Of a stretch of 64,000 nt of DNA, positions 24,620 to 35,645 are shown one piece after another (position 1 is the stretch's first letter; each line of letters begins with the position of its first letter). The notes under the pieces were generated by a model. The model was not told where the DNA came from, did no database searches, and saw only the letters and a program-made list of their open reading frames with translations. This DNA is from Perognathus longimembris pacificus (taxonomy: Eukaryota; Chordata; Mammalia; Rodentia; Heteromyidae), in the NCBI RefSeq assembly GCF_023159225.1, contig NC_063174.1, positions 31,331,983 to 31,395,982 of the forward strand. Direction: 5' to 3'. Made by a program: the position numbers and the translations under genes.

Positions 24620-26090
24620 TATTTTTTTAAATCAGAAGATCTGCCAGCTAGCAGCTGGTTCAGGAAAGCTACTCAGGAAGATAGTCTTCATAAGGTTTCT
24701 TCTAAATCTAATATTTTATGCTTAACTTCAATACACAGTAACTGCACTCCTGACTCATGCTCTCCTTTAAACATTTTTTTATGCATTGATTTTTCTCCAC
24801 TTCCTAGGTTTTTTGGGGAGCTCCAGTTCAGGTTTTATTGAGGTGATTTGGGGGGTGCCTGTGGGCTCTCAGTGAGTTTCCACTCCCGTGATACTTTGAC
24901 TATATTTGTTCCCCTCAGATTGCAAAGCAGTATCCTAGACACACAGCCGATAGTCACGCATATTTATAGCCACTGTGGAACTTGCAATATATCCTGAGGC
25001 TTTATAGAACAAACTCATGGCAGCCAGGGATGTCTGTGGATGTTTTGGATATCAACCTGCTGCATGTTGCTGTGTTCTTGCTCACTAAAACTGCCTCTGG
25101 GTGTCTCCATGGGAGTTCTTACTTCATGCTGTTCAGTAACAATATTACCAGCTCTAATTTGAGGATGATGGGAAAGCAGAGTTCCCATTTGTATGTCCAT
25201 ATTGGTATATTAGCAGTGTTGACTTAATTTTTCACTTATAGGAGCTTGTTGCTGTATATTTTATTGTTTGGGTTTATGTAAAATTTATCCACTCATATTA
25301 AATGCAGTGTGTTAATGTGCTCTAGAGTCTAGGCTAGGGGCTGGGGAGAGCAGGTGAGTGAAACAGTTCAAGTTCATCAAGCACCTAAATATTCCTTTTG
25401 CTTACCAGGTTTTGCTTTTAGTGTCTTTTCATCTTTGGTTTTCTGTAGCAGGTTCTTTTCCTTCTGTGAAAGAAAAAGGGAAGGTAGAAATGAATGTTCT
25501 GTCTCTTCTTGAGAAGTAAGTATACTTGTTAGACTATACTTATCTCCCAAAGAAATGGGTGTTTGATATCTGAAGGGAGAATGAGATATTCTTCTCTGGT
25601 GCAATGAGTAAGGAAAGGAAAGACAAGTTGAATAGTTAATAGTTTTGACTTTAGGTTGTAACTGAATACTGAGTGCTCTTTTCAATACAGTAAGTTAGAC
25701 CCTAGCAGACTATAGACAATGTGGAATTGATCTCATAAGCTCTATAGAGGTTATGGCTTTTCTGTGCTTTTTGAATGAATAAACTGGAGATCCTAGCTTC
25801 TAGATAAATGGGATTATAATATGAGCAAAGAGCCCTGTTTATTTCTTGATTTTGATTAATCCCTAGTTATTTTTTTAAACTATGTGCATTTGGAGCACCC
25901 TTAGGAAACACATAAAGGTCAGCTCTGGGAGTGTTCCTTTGAGACCTGGGTCAGTAATTGTTTTCGAATCTCAAGTAATTTTTAAAGCAGTCTGAATAAA
26001 ACTATTGATGATTTTCATTTCATAATAGAAGGCACAAACTGGAGTTTCCTAATAGAATTAATGTTCATAGTTCTCATTTTAAAAAGCCAT
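24620..26090. other. non-coding stretch, nothing recognised
   Basis: No splice-flanked frame or known repeat could be supported. Frames at 24,982-25,227 and 25,377-25,685 look random. Confidence 0.45.
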
Positions 26091-26094
26091 TTTG

Positions 26095-26170
26095 ATTTTG
26101 GCCCAGTTGCTCACACCTGTATCCCAGCTACTTGGGAGGTAGAGATCAGGAGGATCAAGTCAGAATCTTT
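26095..26170 (+). repeat. partial 7SL-like SINE head
   Basis: CCCAGTTGCTCACACCTGTA then CAGCTACTTGGGAGGTAGAG is the composite SINE head; the rest is missing. Confidence 0.6.
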
Positions 26171-26511
26171 GGTGATCTAAAATATTCTCACTGAAGACAA
26201 TGTATCAGTACTGTCCAGATGATACCTCATAATAAATAAGTGTGCATCACTCATTTGATAGATATTTTGATGTTTGGCAAAAAAAAAAAACCCAGAAAGC
26301 TGCCAGCAGAACTAATTGGGTGAGGACCATCTAGAGTGATTTATTCTGTATAATATGCTCACGTCCTACATGTAGGCACATCTGTTTCTTAAGACTATAC
26401 AGTTCCTTATAGCTCACATCCTTAGCAAACCACTATTTTAGCTGCATTTCCTTGTATCACTTGTTATGTGTGTATGTGTCTGTGTGTGCCCACATGCATT
26501 CACATGTGTGT

Positions 26512-26738
26512 ACGTGTGTGTGTGTGTGTGTGTGTGCCAGGACTGGGGCTTCAACTGAGAGTCTCAGTGTGCTCATTTGGCTTTTTCACCAGGGCACTCT
26601 ATCATGTGAGCCATACCACCACTTCTGGCTTTTTGCTAGTTAACTTGAGATAAGAGCTACACAGACTTTTCTATCTGAGCTTGCTATTTTTCAACTCTGA
26701 GCTAGGATTCCAGGTATGAGCCATCAGTGCTCAGTTGG
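26512..26738 (-). repeat. 7SL/ID composite SINE with (GT)n tail
   Basis: (GT)n at 26,514-26,536 is the minus-strand CA tail. Then comes the ID part (TATCATGTGAGCCATACCAC), a middle with GTTAACTTGAGATAAGAGCT and a shortened 7SL part ending ATGAGCCATCAGTGCTCAG. Confidence 0.82.
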
Positions 26739-27029
26739 CAATTTTTATTAATTCATATTTACTCAACATTATAAGGCAGTCTTTATTATGTCTCTATACT
26801 AATAAAGCCACAAATTCCATTTTATTCTTATGAAATATGAAGTATTTCCAAAATTTTAATTTTATCGCCAATTTTTGTTATTACAAATTTATGAATAGAA
26901 GTTGGTGATATGTGCTTACTTTATTGTGACTGAAATTTCTGTAATTCTTTTTAGAACAAAATTTGACCTGTATTTTCAGGTGGAAGCATGATGGTTTTGT
27001 GGTCTATTTACCTTTTAAATTTTTATAAT

Positions 27030-27260
27030 GAAGATAGGTGCCAGTGGATCACGCCTGTAATCCTAGCTACTCAGGAAACTGAGACCTGAGGATCATGGTT
27101 CAAAGCCAGCCCAGGCAGGGAAGGCTGTGAGACTCTTATTAAGCACCCAAAATAGCCAAAAGTGGAGTTGTGGTTCAAGTCATACAGTTTTGCCCACAAA
27201 AGCTCAGGGACAGCGCTCAGGCCCTAAGTCCAAACCTCAGGACTGGCACAACAACAACAA
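27030..27260 (+). repeat. 7SL/ID composite SINE
   Basis: GGTGCCAGTGGATCACGCCT head, CAAAGCCAGCCCAGGCAGGG, ID-like tail (GAGTTGTGGTTCAAGTCATA), ending in CAACAACAACAA. Confidence 0.88.
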
Positions 27261-27348
27261 GGGGTTGAGGTTTGAGCTCAGTGGAGAGCACTGGCTTAGT
27301 AAGTGCAAGTCCTTGAGTTTGGTCCTCAGCATAAAAAGAAAACAAAAA
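27261..27348 (+). repeat. ID SINE, head to tail with the previous SINE
   Basis: GGGTTGAGGTTTGAGCTCAG, 'GAGCACTGGCTTAGTAAGTG', B-box-like GAGTTTGGTCCTCAGC and an A-rich tail. It was inserted at the tail of the element just upstream. Confidence 0.75.
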
Positions 27349-27439
27349 ACCAACCAGCATGAATGTAAATAAGGATAAATAAAACAATGAGGATTCTTAA
27401 AAAGTAAAGTAGGATTTAAAAAATGAAAATCAAAAAACA

Positions 27440-28110
27440 AAAATAGAGGAATTTTAGGCTCATAGAAAAACTGCAGAAAGTACAGAGAGCTCCCACGTGC
27501 ACATCCCTCCCCCACCTTTATTTTGCCATGACATCCTGTCCATTACAGTAATATATTTCTTACAGTTAATCAGTCTGCACTGACAGAATATTACATTAAG
27601 GACAGTTTACATGACAACTCCTTCTTGATGTTGCATATTCTTTTAAAAAATGCAATGTTATTGCTATTATTAAGGTGTACAGAAGGTTACCATTTCATAA
27701 GTCAGGTAAATTTTAGCATATAATGTGAGGAGTTTCTTTGTGATTTTTCTTGTTGATATATATTCTATGAGCTTTGAAATATTTATGGTGACATGTGTTC
27801 CTTGTAACATCATACAGGATATTTTACAACTCTAAAAGTCCTCTCTTCTCTATTTATTCTTACCTCTCTTTCAAGTTCTGGCAACCACAGATCATGTTTA
27901 CTCTCTTTATACCTTTGCCTTTCCTAGAATGTCACATAGTTTGAATTATACAGTCCATAGATTTGCAGACTGGTATCTTTCACTTCATAGCATGCCTTTG
28001 ACTTGTTTATGTTTTTAATGCCTTGATAGTTCATTTCTTCTAAGTGCTGAACAATATTTTATTATTAATTATTCTATATGAATAATTGGCCCACTGACAA
28101 ATGTTAATGC
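27440..28110 (-). mobile_element. old LINE-1 3' end (L1M type), minus strand
   Basis: The complement follows the L1M 3' region. On + it reads 'TTTCCTAGAATGTCACATAG', GAATTATACAGTCCATAGAT, TATCTTTCACTTCATAGCAT, which are reverse complements of the known L1 3' phrases. Decayed, no frame. Confidence 0.65.
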
Positions 28111-28119
28111 AGATGTTCT

Positions 28120-31100
28120 CAAGAAAAATAGATTTCTCTTATATATATTAACTCTCTCTCTCTCTTTTAGAATCCAAGAAACTTTTAAAGACTAGATAGA
28201 TCTGATCCCAAATTTAGTAACTCTGTAGTATTTTATTGTTGTTGCTGTTAAGTAATGATTTAAATATATGTTGGTACACTTGTGTACCGAAGTACACAGT
28301 GCTGATGATGCTGTTACTGAATCAGGATAGGAAATCACCTTCTGTTCCTAGCTTATATGAACTCACCTTTATTACTTGTGCCAAGTGAAAGGAAGTTTTG
28401 TGATCATGCTGCCACAGCCAATTGTACACATTAATTAAAAGTGATTTATAAGTGTCTGAATAAGACAGCAGCTCTGAATTCTGAATGGAAGGATATGACC
28501 CATGACAGCACAAGAGGCTGAGCAATCAAGTAGATGGAGGTTGGAATGCAGTACAGAACATCACACCGGATTGGGGGAGAGGGGTAGTGAATGATTGGTG
28601 ATTGCTCTCTGAGGGGCATTTAAAGATGATTATTTTTGCTGTGGACTATTGTTTTGGAGCAGCTGCTGCCACTGGTGGAAAGGGAACTTAGCACAGAGAG
28701 GAAGGTGTGATTGTGTAAAGTATCATGTGAAAACTAACAAGGCTGGTCTTTGAGACCTGGCCTTGCCCTTATGAGTCCTAAAAGGAACACAAAATCAATT
28801 ACAAGTTCTTCAAGCCTTCATTTCTTGTGTTACCTATTTTCACTAGGCAGTTGTGGGAATAAGCTTCATTCATATTTTGTTTTCATTAATATAATGCTAA
28901 CTTGGTCTCCCTACCATGGACCAGGGCCATATATATGAGTAGGTACTAGGTGGAAAAAATTATGGCCTAATTTTTGAAGATTTGTAATGTATTTTGGGGG
29001 TGGGGGAGATTGCAAGCTTTTTATTTTTATATTAAGGTCACATATGCTTTTTATGTTGCTCTATCAATGTAATTGATACTCTTAGATCTCTGCCAGTAAT
29101 TTGTGGGACTACAAGTCACAGTTGGAATGGGCTTTAGTCATTCTGTCTCTGCAGAAATAAGAATAAAACATTAAGTTTTATTATTTTTGGTGTTGTTCAA
29201 ATGCTGACCACAAGACAAATAGCAAATCTATCTTTTTTTTCAGATAGCTTGCCAATCTTTGAGTCAAATGCAAACTTTTCATTATAACAATTTAACTGCA
29301 AGTGTAGAAGAGTTATTTGAATAGCCTTGCTTTTTCTTTTCTAAAATAGGATTTGAATATATAATTCATGTTGAATAGTTTCTCCCACCAAAAGAAGAGC
29401 TTTTTAATCTACATTATTGTCTCCTGAAGATCAAGGCTTGTCTATTTCTTACCTCCCAAGTGACCCACATAAATAATTTTCTTCCTAAATATCCCTTTCT
29501 TACCTCCCCCAAAAAGTAAAGATTAAAAAAAAAATCTAAAGGTATATCCAAGATTTCATAGCAGTGTTTTATTTGTGTTCATGGTGCAAGAGAAGTCTGA
29601 TTCTTTTTCAGATTATTTTTTTCTTTGGGGTCTTCATATGGCATCCAAAACAGTTGTTCCTATTCGCACATTTGTTCTACCATATGTATACTGTGTGCAG
29701 TTCTGTTGTTTTAAAACATTTTATTGGTTTTTTTTTTCTATCTCTCAACTTTTGATGGGTATCCTTGAAGTACTAGTATGGGGAAAGAAAAGGAAATGTG
29801 AATGATTCATTCATTTTGAACATATGTAACTATTTGGGGGAGATTTTTCAGGAGACTTTACCATACACAGAGCACACCACATGGTGCTCAGCAGGGAATA
29901 TACTTCTTACTATTCTACTCACAGCTGGGTGCCGCAAATGCGTTGAGGTTGTAAAGCTACACTCTTCCATGTTTTATATTCTCTCTATGCTGTACTGAAT
30001 TTTTGGTGTTGTCAGTAGTTGTATGTGATCCACCACTGGAGGGAATTTAGTATAATACAGTTTAATATGAATTTGGGTCTTCTAGATTTCCAAGCTTAGC
30101 AACCTGATAGTTCCAGCACCTGATGGACCTACTATAAGATTGGAGTCAGCTTAAGCTTTCTCTCTGAGTCTCACAGGCATTTTCAGAGTTGGGCACTGTT
30201 GTAGTTCTTCTTCTATAAGTTTTTCTTCAGATCTCTGGGTGATACAGAGGTTCAAGAGAGAAACTCTTCCCTTGATCTCCCAAGGAGTTGGACTCTCAGT
30301 TTAGAAGCTTCTGGAAATCAACAGAGCATTCCATGCAGATGTCCTCAGTATTAATTCATTGAGTTTGGTGTTTCTCATTAAAGAAGCACAAATGCACCTC
30401 TGGCTATTACCAGAACAGACAGATGTGGCACATAATGAACCACCACATGGTTCCTAAATTTACTTCTATCAGTGAATAATTAATGAAGAGGAAACGATTT
30501 GGACATCTAAAAAATTCTTATACATTAAAACTAGAATACCCCTTTACCTTTTGTAATGTTCATGATTCTGTGATTCTCACGCTTTAATCTTCTATTGTTA
30601 TGTCTTGTGTTATAACTAGATATATCAGTGAAATATTTAACATCCATACTCTTGTGCTAGAAATCTCCCTCTCAACTACATTAGAAAATATAAAATCATT
30701 TACCTATGATAATAAATAAGCCCATGATTTGAAGAATTATTCTTTTTCTTATACAACGAGTGCTTAAGCAGATGTTCAGTCTCCCAGGGATATTGAAGAG
30801 CATATTTTATGCAGTCTAAAAACTACTTCTGTATTAGATATTTAAATGCATGAGGATAAATTCCAACTGCATTTTGTTTAAAACAGAGAGAGGGGAAGCT
30901 TCAGCCCCAGTTTTTGCTATAACTGAATTCATAGAGTTCAAAACTGAAAAGCCATTCCAATTTTGTAAACCTTGCGCTCCTGGTTTTATCAATAAAGTTT
31001 TAACAGATGGCTTATATGTACATGTGTGAAAAAATTTTATGTTAGAAAAGCTACAGTTTTGCAGTACCAACATGAAAATTTTATGAGCCTGAATGATAAT

Positions 31101-31990
31101 GCTTCTTTTAGCATATACAAAACCCATTAACTTCAAAACCCATACCAACTGCAGACATGTATATTAGAATTATAAGCACTGCATTTATGATGCTTGTAAT
31201 TTATTTACCTTCAGGCTACTGGAGGCTTTTATGGGGAACACTAGTTCCAGTCAACATAGATCATCTTAAATGGCTGTTTAAAATATTGAACTTAAGAATC
31301 TCAGGTAAAGATCTATGTAAATATACAGATACTTGGATGCACTAAATGGCATCTAAAGAAGATTCTGAATAGGCGCAATGTAGTTGTTTATGTATGAAGT
31401 ATAGGCCTTCCTGCTCTATGCTTACTTGGGTCTGCTAAGTTCAGGTACACCAAAGCTCACAGGAGTGGAGCCAGGCTACTGGAACCCACTTTATATCTTG
31501 ACAGCAATAAAATATGGTTGACATCCTCCAAACAAGAAAGAATATGGAAGTTTTTAGATGTTTCAGGTTCCATCTGTCTATCTCTAACCACTTTTATGTG
31601 CTATGTAATTGATTAATGCAACCTGTTATAGTCAGCAATCCTCTATGTTTGTGTCATTGCAGACAAAAGGCTTCTTACTCTGTAGTTTGGACTGTTTGTG
31701 TCCTTACAGCTTTCTTTCTAGCATCATCTTGGGGACTGAGGCACCTCTTGTCAATCAGCTATTAGATTCCTCATGGGCTCTGAAGGAACATATATTGCCA
31801 TGCAGATCGGGGAGGGAGAAAAGCATGAGAATGCAACTTTGAATCTGGGGCCCAGACTTAGAGGTGGTGAATTTCACTTCTGCTAAAACCTCACAGCTAG
31901 AACTGGTCATGTGGCTCTGACTATATTGAACAGGCTAGGGGATTGTAGTTTGTGTGCCTGAGGATAAGAAACAGAATTGGTAAAATTCCT
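28120..31990. other. long repeat-poor stretch, no gene seen
   Basis: Nearly 4 kb without a recognisable SINE, which is unusual here. No reading frame with splice signals or known homology was found. It could hold regulatory elements or an untranslated transcript, but nothing in the bases alone proves it. Confidence 0.4.
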
Positions 31991-32010
31991 CTAGGTAGTA
32001 TCTAGCACAG

Positions 32011-32013
<3 letters not shown>

Positions 32014-32063
<50 letters not shown>

Positions 32064-32092
32064 ACACACACACACACATATATATATATATT
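32014..32092 (+). repeat. (AT)n-(CA)n-(AT)n microsatellite
   Basis: About 45 bp of pure AT, a short GTATACACACACAC bridge, then more AT. The AT part is self-complementary. Confidence 0.95.
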
Positions 32093-32099
32093 CTCATTT

Positions 32100-33190
32100 T
32101 AAATTTACCTTATTTCCAATGCTGGGTTCTCTCTTTATTTCTTTAAAATTACCTTATTTCCAGTACTGGAGTTGTAATTATTTCCAGGAGGCTTGCTAAT
32201 GGCAAGCTCATTTGTTGCTTAAGTTCTAAAGCAATAGCAGCTAGTGTCTGTCCTCATGGTTTTGTGAGTTCACCAATGGGCAGCTGCACAGCAGATGGGA
32301 CAGTCCAGGCAGGATCCATTGATTGCCATGAGCTCTGGGATCCCTTCAACAGATGGGCACCATGTTCTAGACATTGTAGACACAGCAATAACCAGGTAGA
32401 AGTGGCTGCAATTCTGGCATGATATATCTCGTGAAATGGGATTGGTTGGTAGTGTAACTTGGGGCTGCAATTATGGATAATGTTGCTTGTGGGAGGCTGT
32501 CAGGGGAAGCCGAGAGAAGGAAGTGGTATTTCAGCTGAGAGCTGAAGGATGAGTAGGAGTAAACCAGGTGAAAGGGAGTCACATCAAGAGGAAGAAACTG
32601 CATGTACTAAATACCTGAACCAGCCAGAACCTTCCCCATTCAAGGAAGCTGAAGAGTCAAGCATGCTGGAGGAGTCACTGGAGATGATGGAGGATGGGAG
32701 GGCAAGGCTCTGAGAGACAGCTCACTGCCTGATGTGAATAAGGAAATCAGCAGTGGTCATCTAGCCAGAAGCTAGCTGTGGCCATCTCCTGGATTTGAGG
32801 CCTCCAGGCCTTCTTTCTGACCTGACAGCTGAAACCCAATCAGCAAGCACATCTTCAGCCTATACTGGCTTCTTATTGCTTCTTTATTGCTTTAGAAGGT
32901 TTGGTGTGGGATTAACAGAGTTTTATTTTTAACTGTGGGGCTAACCAACAATTACCTCCATAGGTAATTGTGCAAAGAGGAGTTGGGCCATTTTATATAG
33001 CCCTTTTTGGCCTGCCCATCTCTTTAGGGACCAAGGGGAGTGCCTTCTTCAGAAAACTCTTCCCCGGAGAGCTTTGGGAACAATTTCTCTACTAGGTATT
33101 TCATGTTTTTACTTCTTGAATATTCTTACTGGCTACTCATTTTCCCCAATTTAATGTTCTGTCTATCTTTCTCTGTTGTTTAACAACAAC
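32100..33190. other. non-coding stretch upstream of the CpG island
   Basis: Starts with two related segments (AAATTTACCTTATTTCCAAT near 32,101 and AAAATTACCTTATTTCCAGT near 32,144), a small local duplication. No gene seen. Confidence 0.45.
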
Positions 33191-33201
33191 TAGAAGCAAT
33201 G

Positions 33202-33437
33202 ATTTTTATTAATTTATTTTGCCTGCTGGGCTTGACTTCTGGGTCAGGATTCTGTCCTCGAGCTTCCTTTGTTTAAGGCTAGTGCTCTACACTTGAGCCA
33301 CAGGGCCACTTCTGACATTTTCTGAGTAGTTCATTGGAAATAAGAGTCTCATGGACTTCCCTGCCCAGGCTCGTGATCCTCAGATCTCAACTTCCTGAGT
33401 AGCTAGGATTATAGACATGAGTCACCAGCTCCAGGCT
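33202..33437 (-). repeat. 7SL/ID composite SINE
   Basis: ID part (GGGCTTGACTTCTGGGTCAG), middle with AGTTCATTGGAAATAAGAGT, 7SL part ending ATGAGTCACCAGCTCCAGGC. AGCAATG at 33,195-33,201 and 33,438-33,444 is a likely TSD. Confidence 0.85.
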
Positions 33438-34284
33438 AGCAATGTTTTTGTTTTTTCTTTTTCAAGTGAAGTAAAAACAAAGCTCTAGTGACCTAAGGGT
33501 GTCCACCTTTGGACTAACTTATTCTAAAGTATTAATGGTTGAAAATGCCTTCCCTTTCCAGATTCCTTTGTAAAACGCATCTTTCCTTTAGTGCAATTTT
33601 TTATTTTAGGACATTTTCATATTAGTCTGTGGTTTTATTTTAGCTCTTGAATCAAAATGAAGTCTTTGTAACGGTGTGAAGAAAGTATTTTAAACCATGG
33701 CAACTTTTTTTCCCCCTGAAGTCTTTGGCAACATGCCATTAGGCTGCCAAAGACAGCCTCAAAACGAGTTCAGACTCTGGGCTGATTTTCATGGATCAGC
33801 TAGGATTTCCCCCGCTCCAAATCTATCTACAGCTCAAATCTGCAGACACAAAGGTGAACCCAGCTAGGGGAAAGGGGCGGGAGATCAAAAGATCTAGTGC
33901 AGGTCGTCCTGATCCCAGTTCAGGTCACAAGTATTCGTCATCTCCGCGAGTTTTCTAGCCCAAAAGGCACTCCACAAATTCTGCTGCTTCCTGTCTCCCC
34001 CAAGTGCCGGTCCTCTATGGTGTCCAGATTCAATCTCCAATTTCCCTGACCCTTCCCTAAGATGCAACCCAGCCTGCAGGCTCTTATGCCAACCCGACCG
34101 CACTCTCCTGAACCCCAACCTAGGCGAGCGCAGTGGGGACCCCTGGGCTTGAATCTCTTTTTAGGCCTCTCCTCCAGGTTCCAAGCTCTCGACCTGGGAC
34201 TCGGAGCAGCCCCCGCCGGCGCACGCACGCAAGCGACCTGCAGGAAAGTTGTTCGGGAGCCCGGTGGATGGGGCGTCATCGCCT

Positions 34285-34313
34285 CCTAGCAACGCTCCTA
34301 GCAACCGGGCAAC
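34285..34313 (+). promoter_or_regulatory. cluster of RFX / X-box half-sites
   Basis: CCTAGCAAC (34,285-34,293), CTCCTAGCAACC (34,295-34,306) and GGGCAAC (34,307-34,313) are three RGYAAC half-sites in one orientation within 29 bp. X-boxes of RFX-regulated, often ciliary, genes have this core (GTNRCC-RGYAAC). The left half-sites are poor. Confidence 0.55.
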
Positions 34314-34339
34314 ATCTGCTCCCGCTGGTCCAATGCGAG

Positions 34340-34551
34340 CCGAGAGGAGCCGCGCGCCCGTCTCGCCTTCTGAGCCCAGAGCGAGAGGCGCTTCAGAGAC
34401 GCTGGGACCGACCGACCTGCCGGAGCCAGGGTCGCCGGTCCGCCCGCCCAGCCGCACTTACCGCTGCTGCCGCCGCACACAAGAACAGGAGGCAAGCCCC
34501 CAACCCTGCACCTTTTCAAAACAGTTGCGGGCGCGAGCCAGGGATCTCCGG
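34340..34551 (+). other. probable first exon (untranslated) with GTGAGT donor
   Basis: The sequence ends CTCCGG|GTGAGT, with the donor at 34,552-34,557. The 5' end is a guess from the CCAAT box. No ATG lies in the frame that would join in phase to the SERTA exon at 44,870, so if it belongs to that gene it is 5' UTR, or another coding exon lies between. The long open frames across it come from low stop-codon density in GC-rich DNA. Confidence 0.5.
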
Positions 34552-34989
34552 GTGAGTAAGGGCTGGACTGGTCCAGCTGGGTCCCCCACCCTTACTCTGA
34601 GTCTCCCCAAGGAGACTCCCCGCGTCCAGCCATTTGAAAAGTGGCCAGCTACGAATAACCAAATAACCCGATTTGATTTATTCTTAAGGACAGAAGATAT
34701 TCTTGGGCATGGTTCTTGAGGATTCCCCTTGGTTATCACTGTTGGGTTTGAGTTCAGAAGTTTTCAACCCCCTGTCTTTCCCCCTTGCCTTGGCGGTCTA
34801 TGCAGGGTAGGGCGAGCTGGAGGCAGCCCTGCGCCCCGAGGACGCTCGTTGTTAAGGCTAAAAATGACTGTAATTCTCCAATAAACACAGCCCACGGGAG
34901 TCGGGAGAGCTCCGTTCTTGTCCGGTCCTCATCTGGAGAAGGTCCATTTGGCCAGCTTCTCACTGCTACTCAGGCTCCTGAAAAGTAAC

Positions 34990-35563
34990 CATAGTAACTC
35001 ACCTCTTTTTTTTTTTTTCTTGATGGGATCCGTCTTATTGGCTCCTCACATGTCTTTGGAAAGCTCATCTCTCTAAATATAGACGATGATGAGATCCCTG
35101 AGCATATATCCATGTAGAAAAGGTGGCAGTTAAACATGGTCCTTTAAAGGAGAAAGAAACTGCTTTTTAAAGAAATACTGTCTTGAAATATGAAGTGGGC
35201 AATGGGCACTTTCAACTCCTGTGAGAAAGTCGGGGGGGGGGGGGCGGGAAGAAGGGGCGTATATGTTTGTCTGCCAGAGAAAGACCGAGCCCCTCTGTTT
35301 TGAGTTAACTGTTGCTTTGTTACTTTAGGGAGAGCTTCCAGAAATTATACAAAATCTGGCATTTAAAAACAAATGAAGGATATCTGGCTATTTTTGTTGT
35401 TGTTGTTTTCAAATCAACTCATGAATGGCCTTTAAAATTAATCACTCAAATAAACAACTTAGTGAGATCACTTACTTGGTTGTCTCCAAATTTCTTAGGA
35501 TGGATAAGACTTTCCATGTTTAAACTTCAATCTGGGGAACATTAAAGTGACTGTAATGATTGA

Positions 35564-35645
<82 letters not shown>

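Larger units (their letters stand above)
33890..34980. promoter_or_regulatory. CpG island promoter
   Basis: The only long GC-rich, CpG-dense block in the window, densest at 34,100-34,560. It contains a CCAAT box at 34,330-34,334, three clustered RFX-type half-sites (34,285-34,313) and GC-box-like stretches, and no TATA box. Together with the GTGAGT donor at 34,552 this is best read as a TATA-less promoter firing on the + strand, most simply for the SERTA-domain gene 10 kb downstream. Firing on the other strand cannot be excluded. Confidence 0.75.

Noticed and set aside
33938..34279. 113-codon minus-strand frame in the CpG island
   Set aside because: Same GC effect; no homology recognised.
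34133..34555. 140-codon and 156-codon + strand frames across the CpG island
   Set aside because: GC-rich DNA has few stop codons; the frames have no known domain, and neither ends in the phase needed by the SERTA exon.
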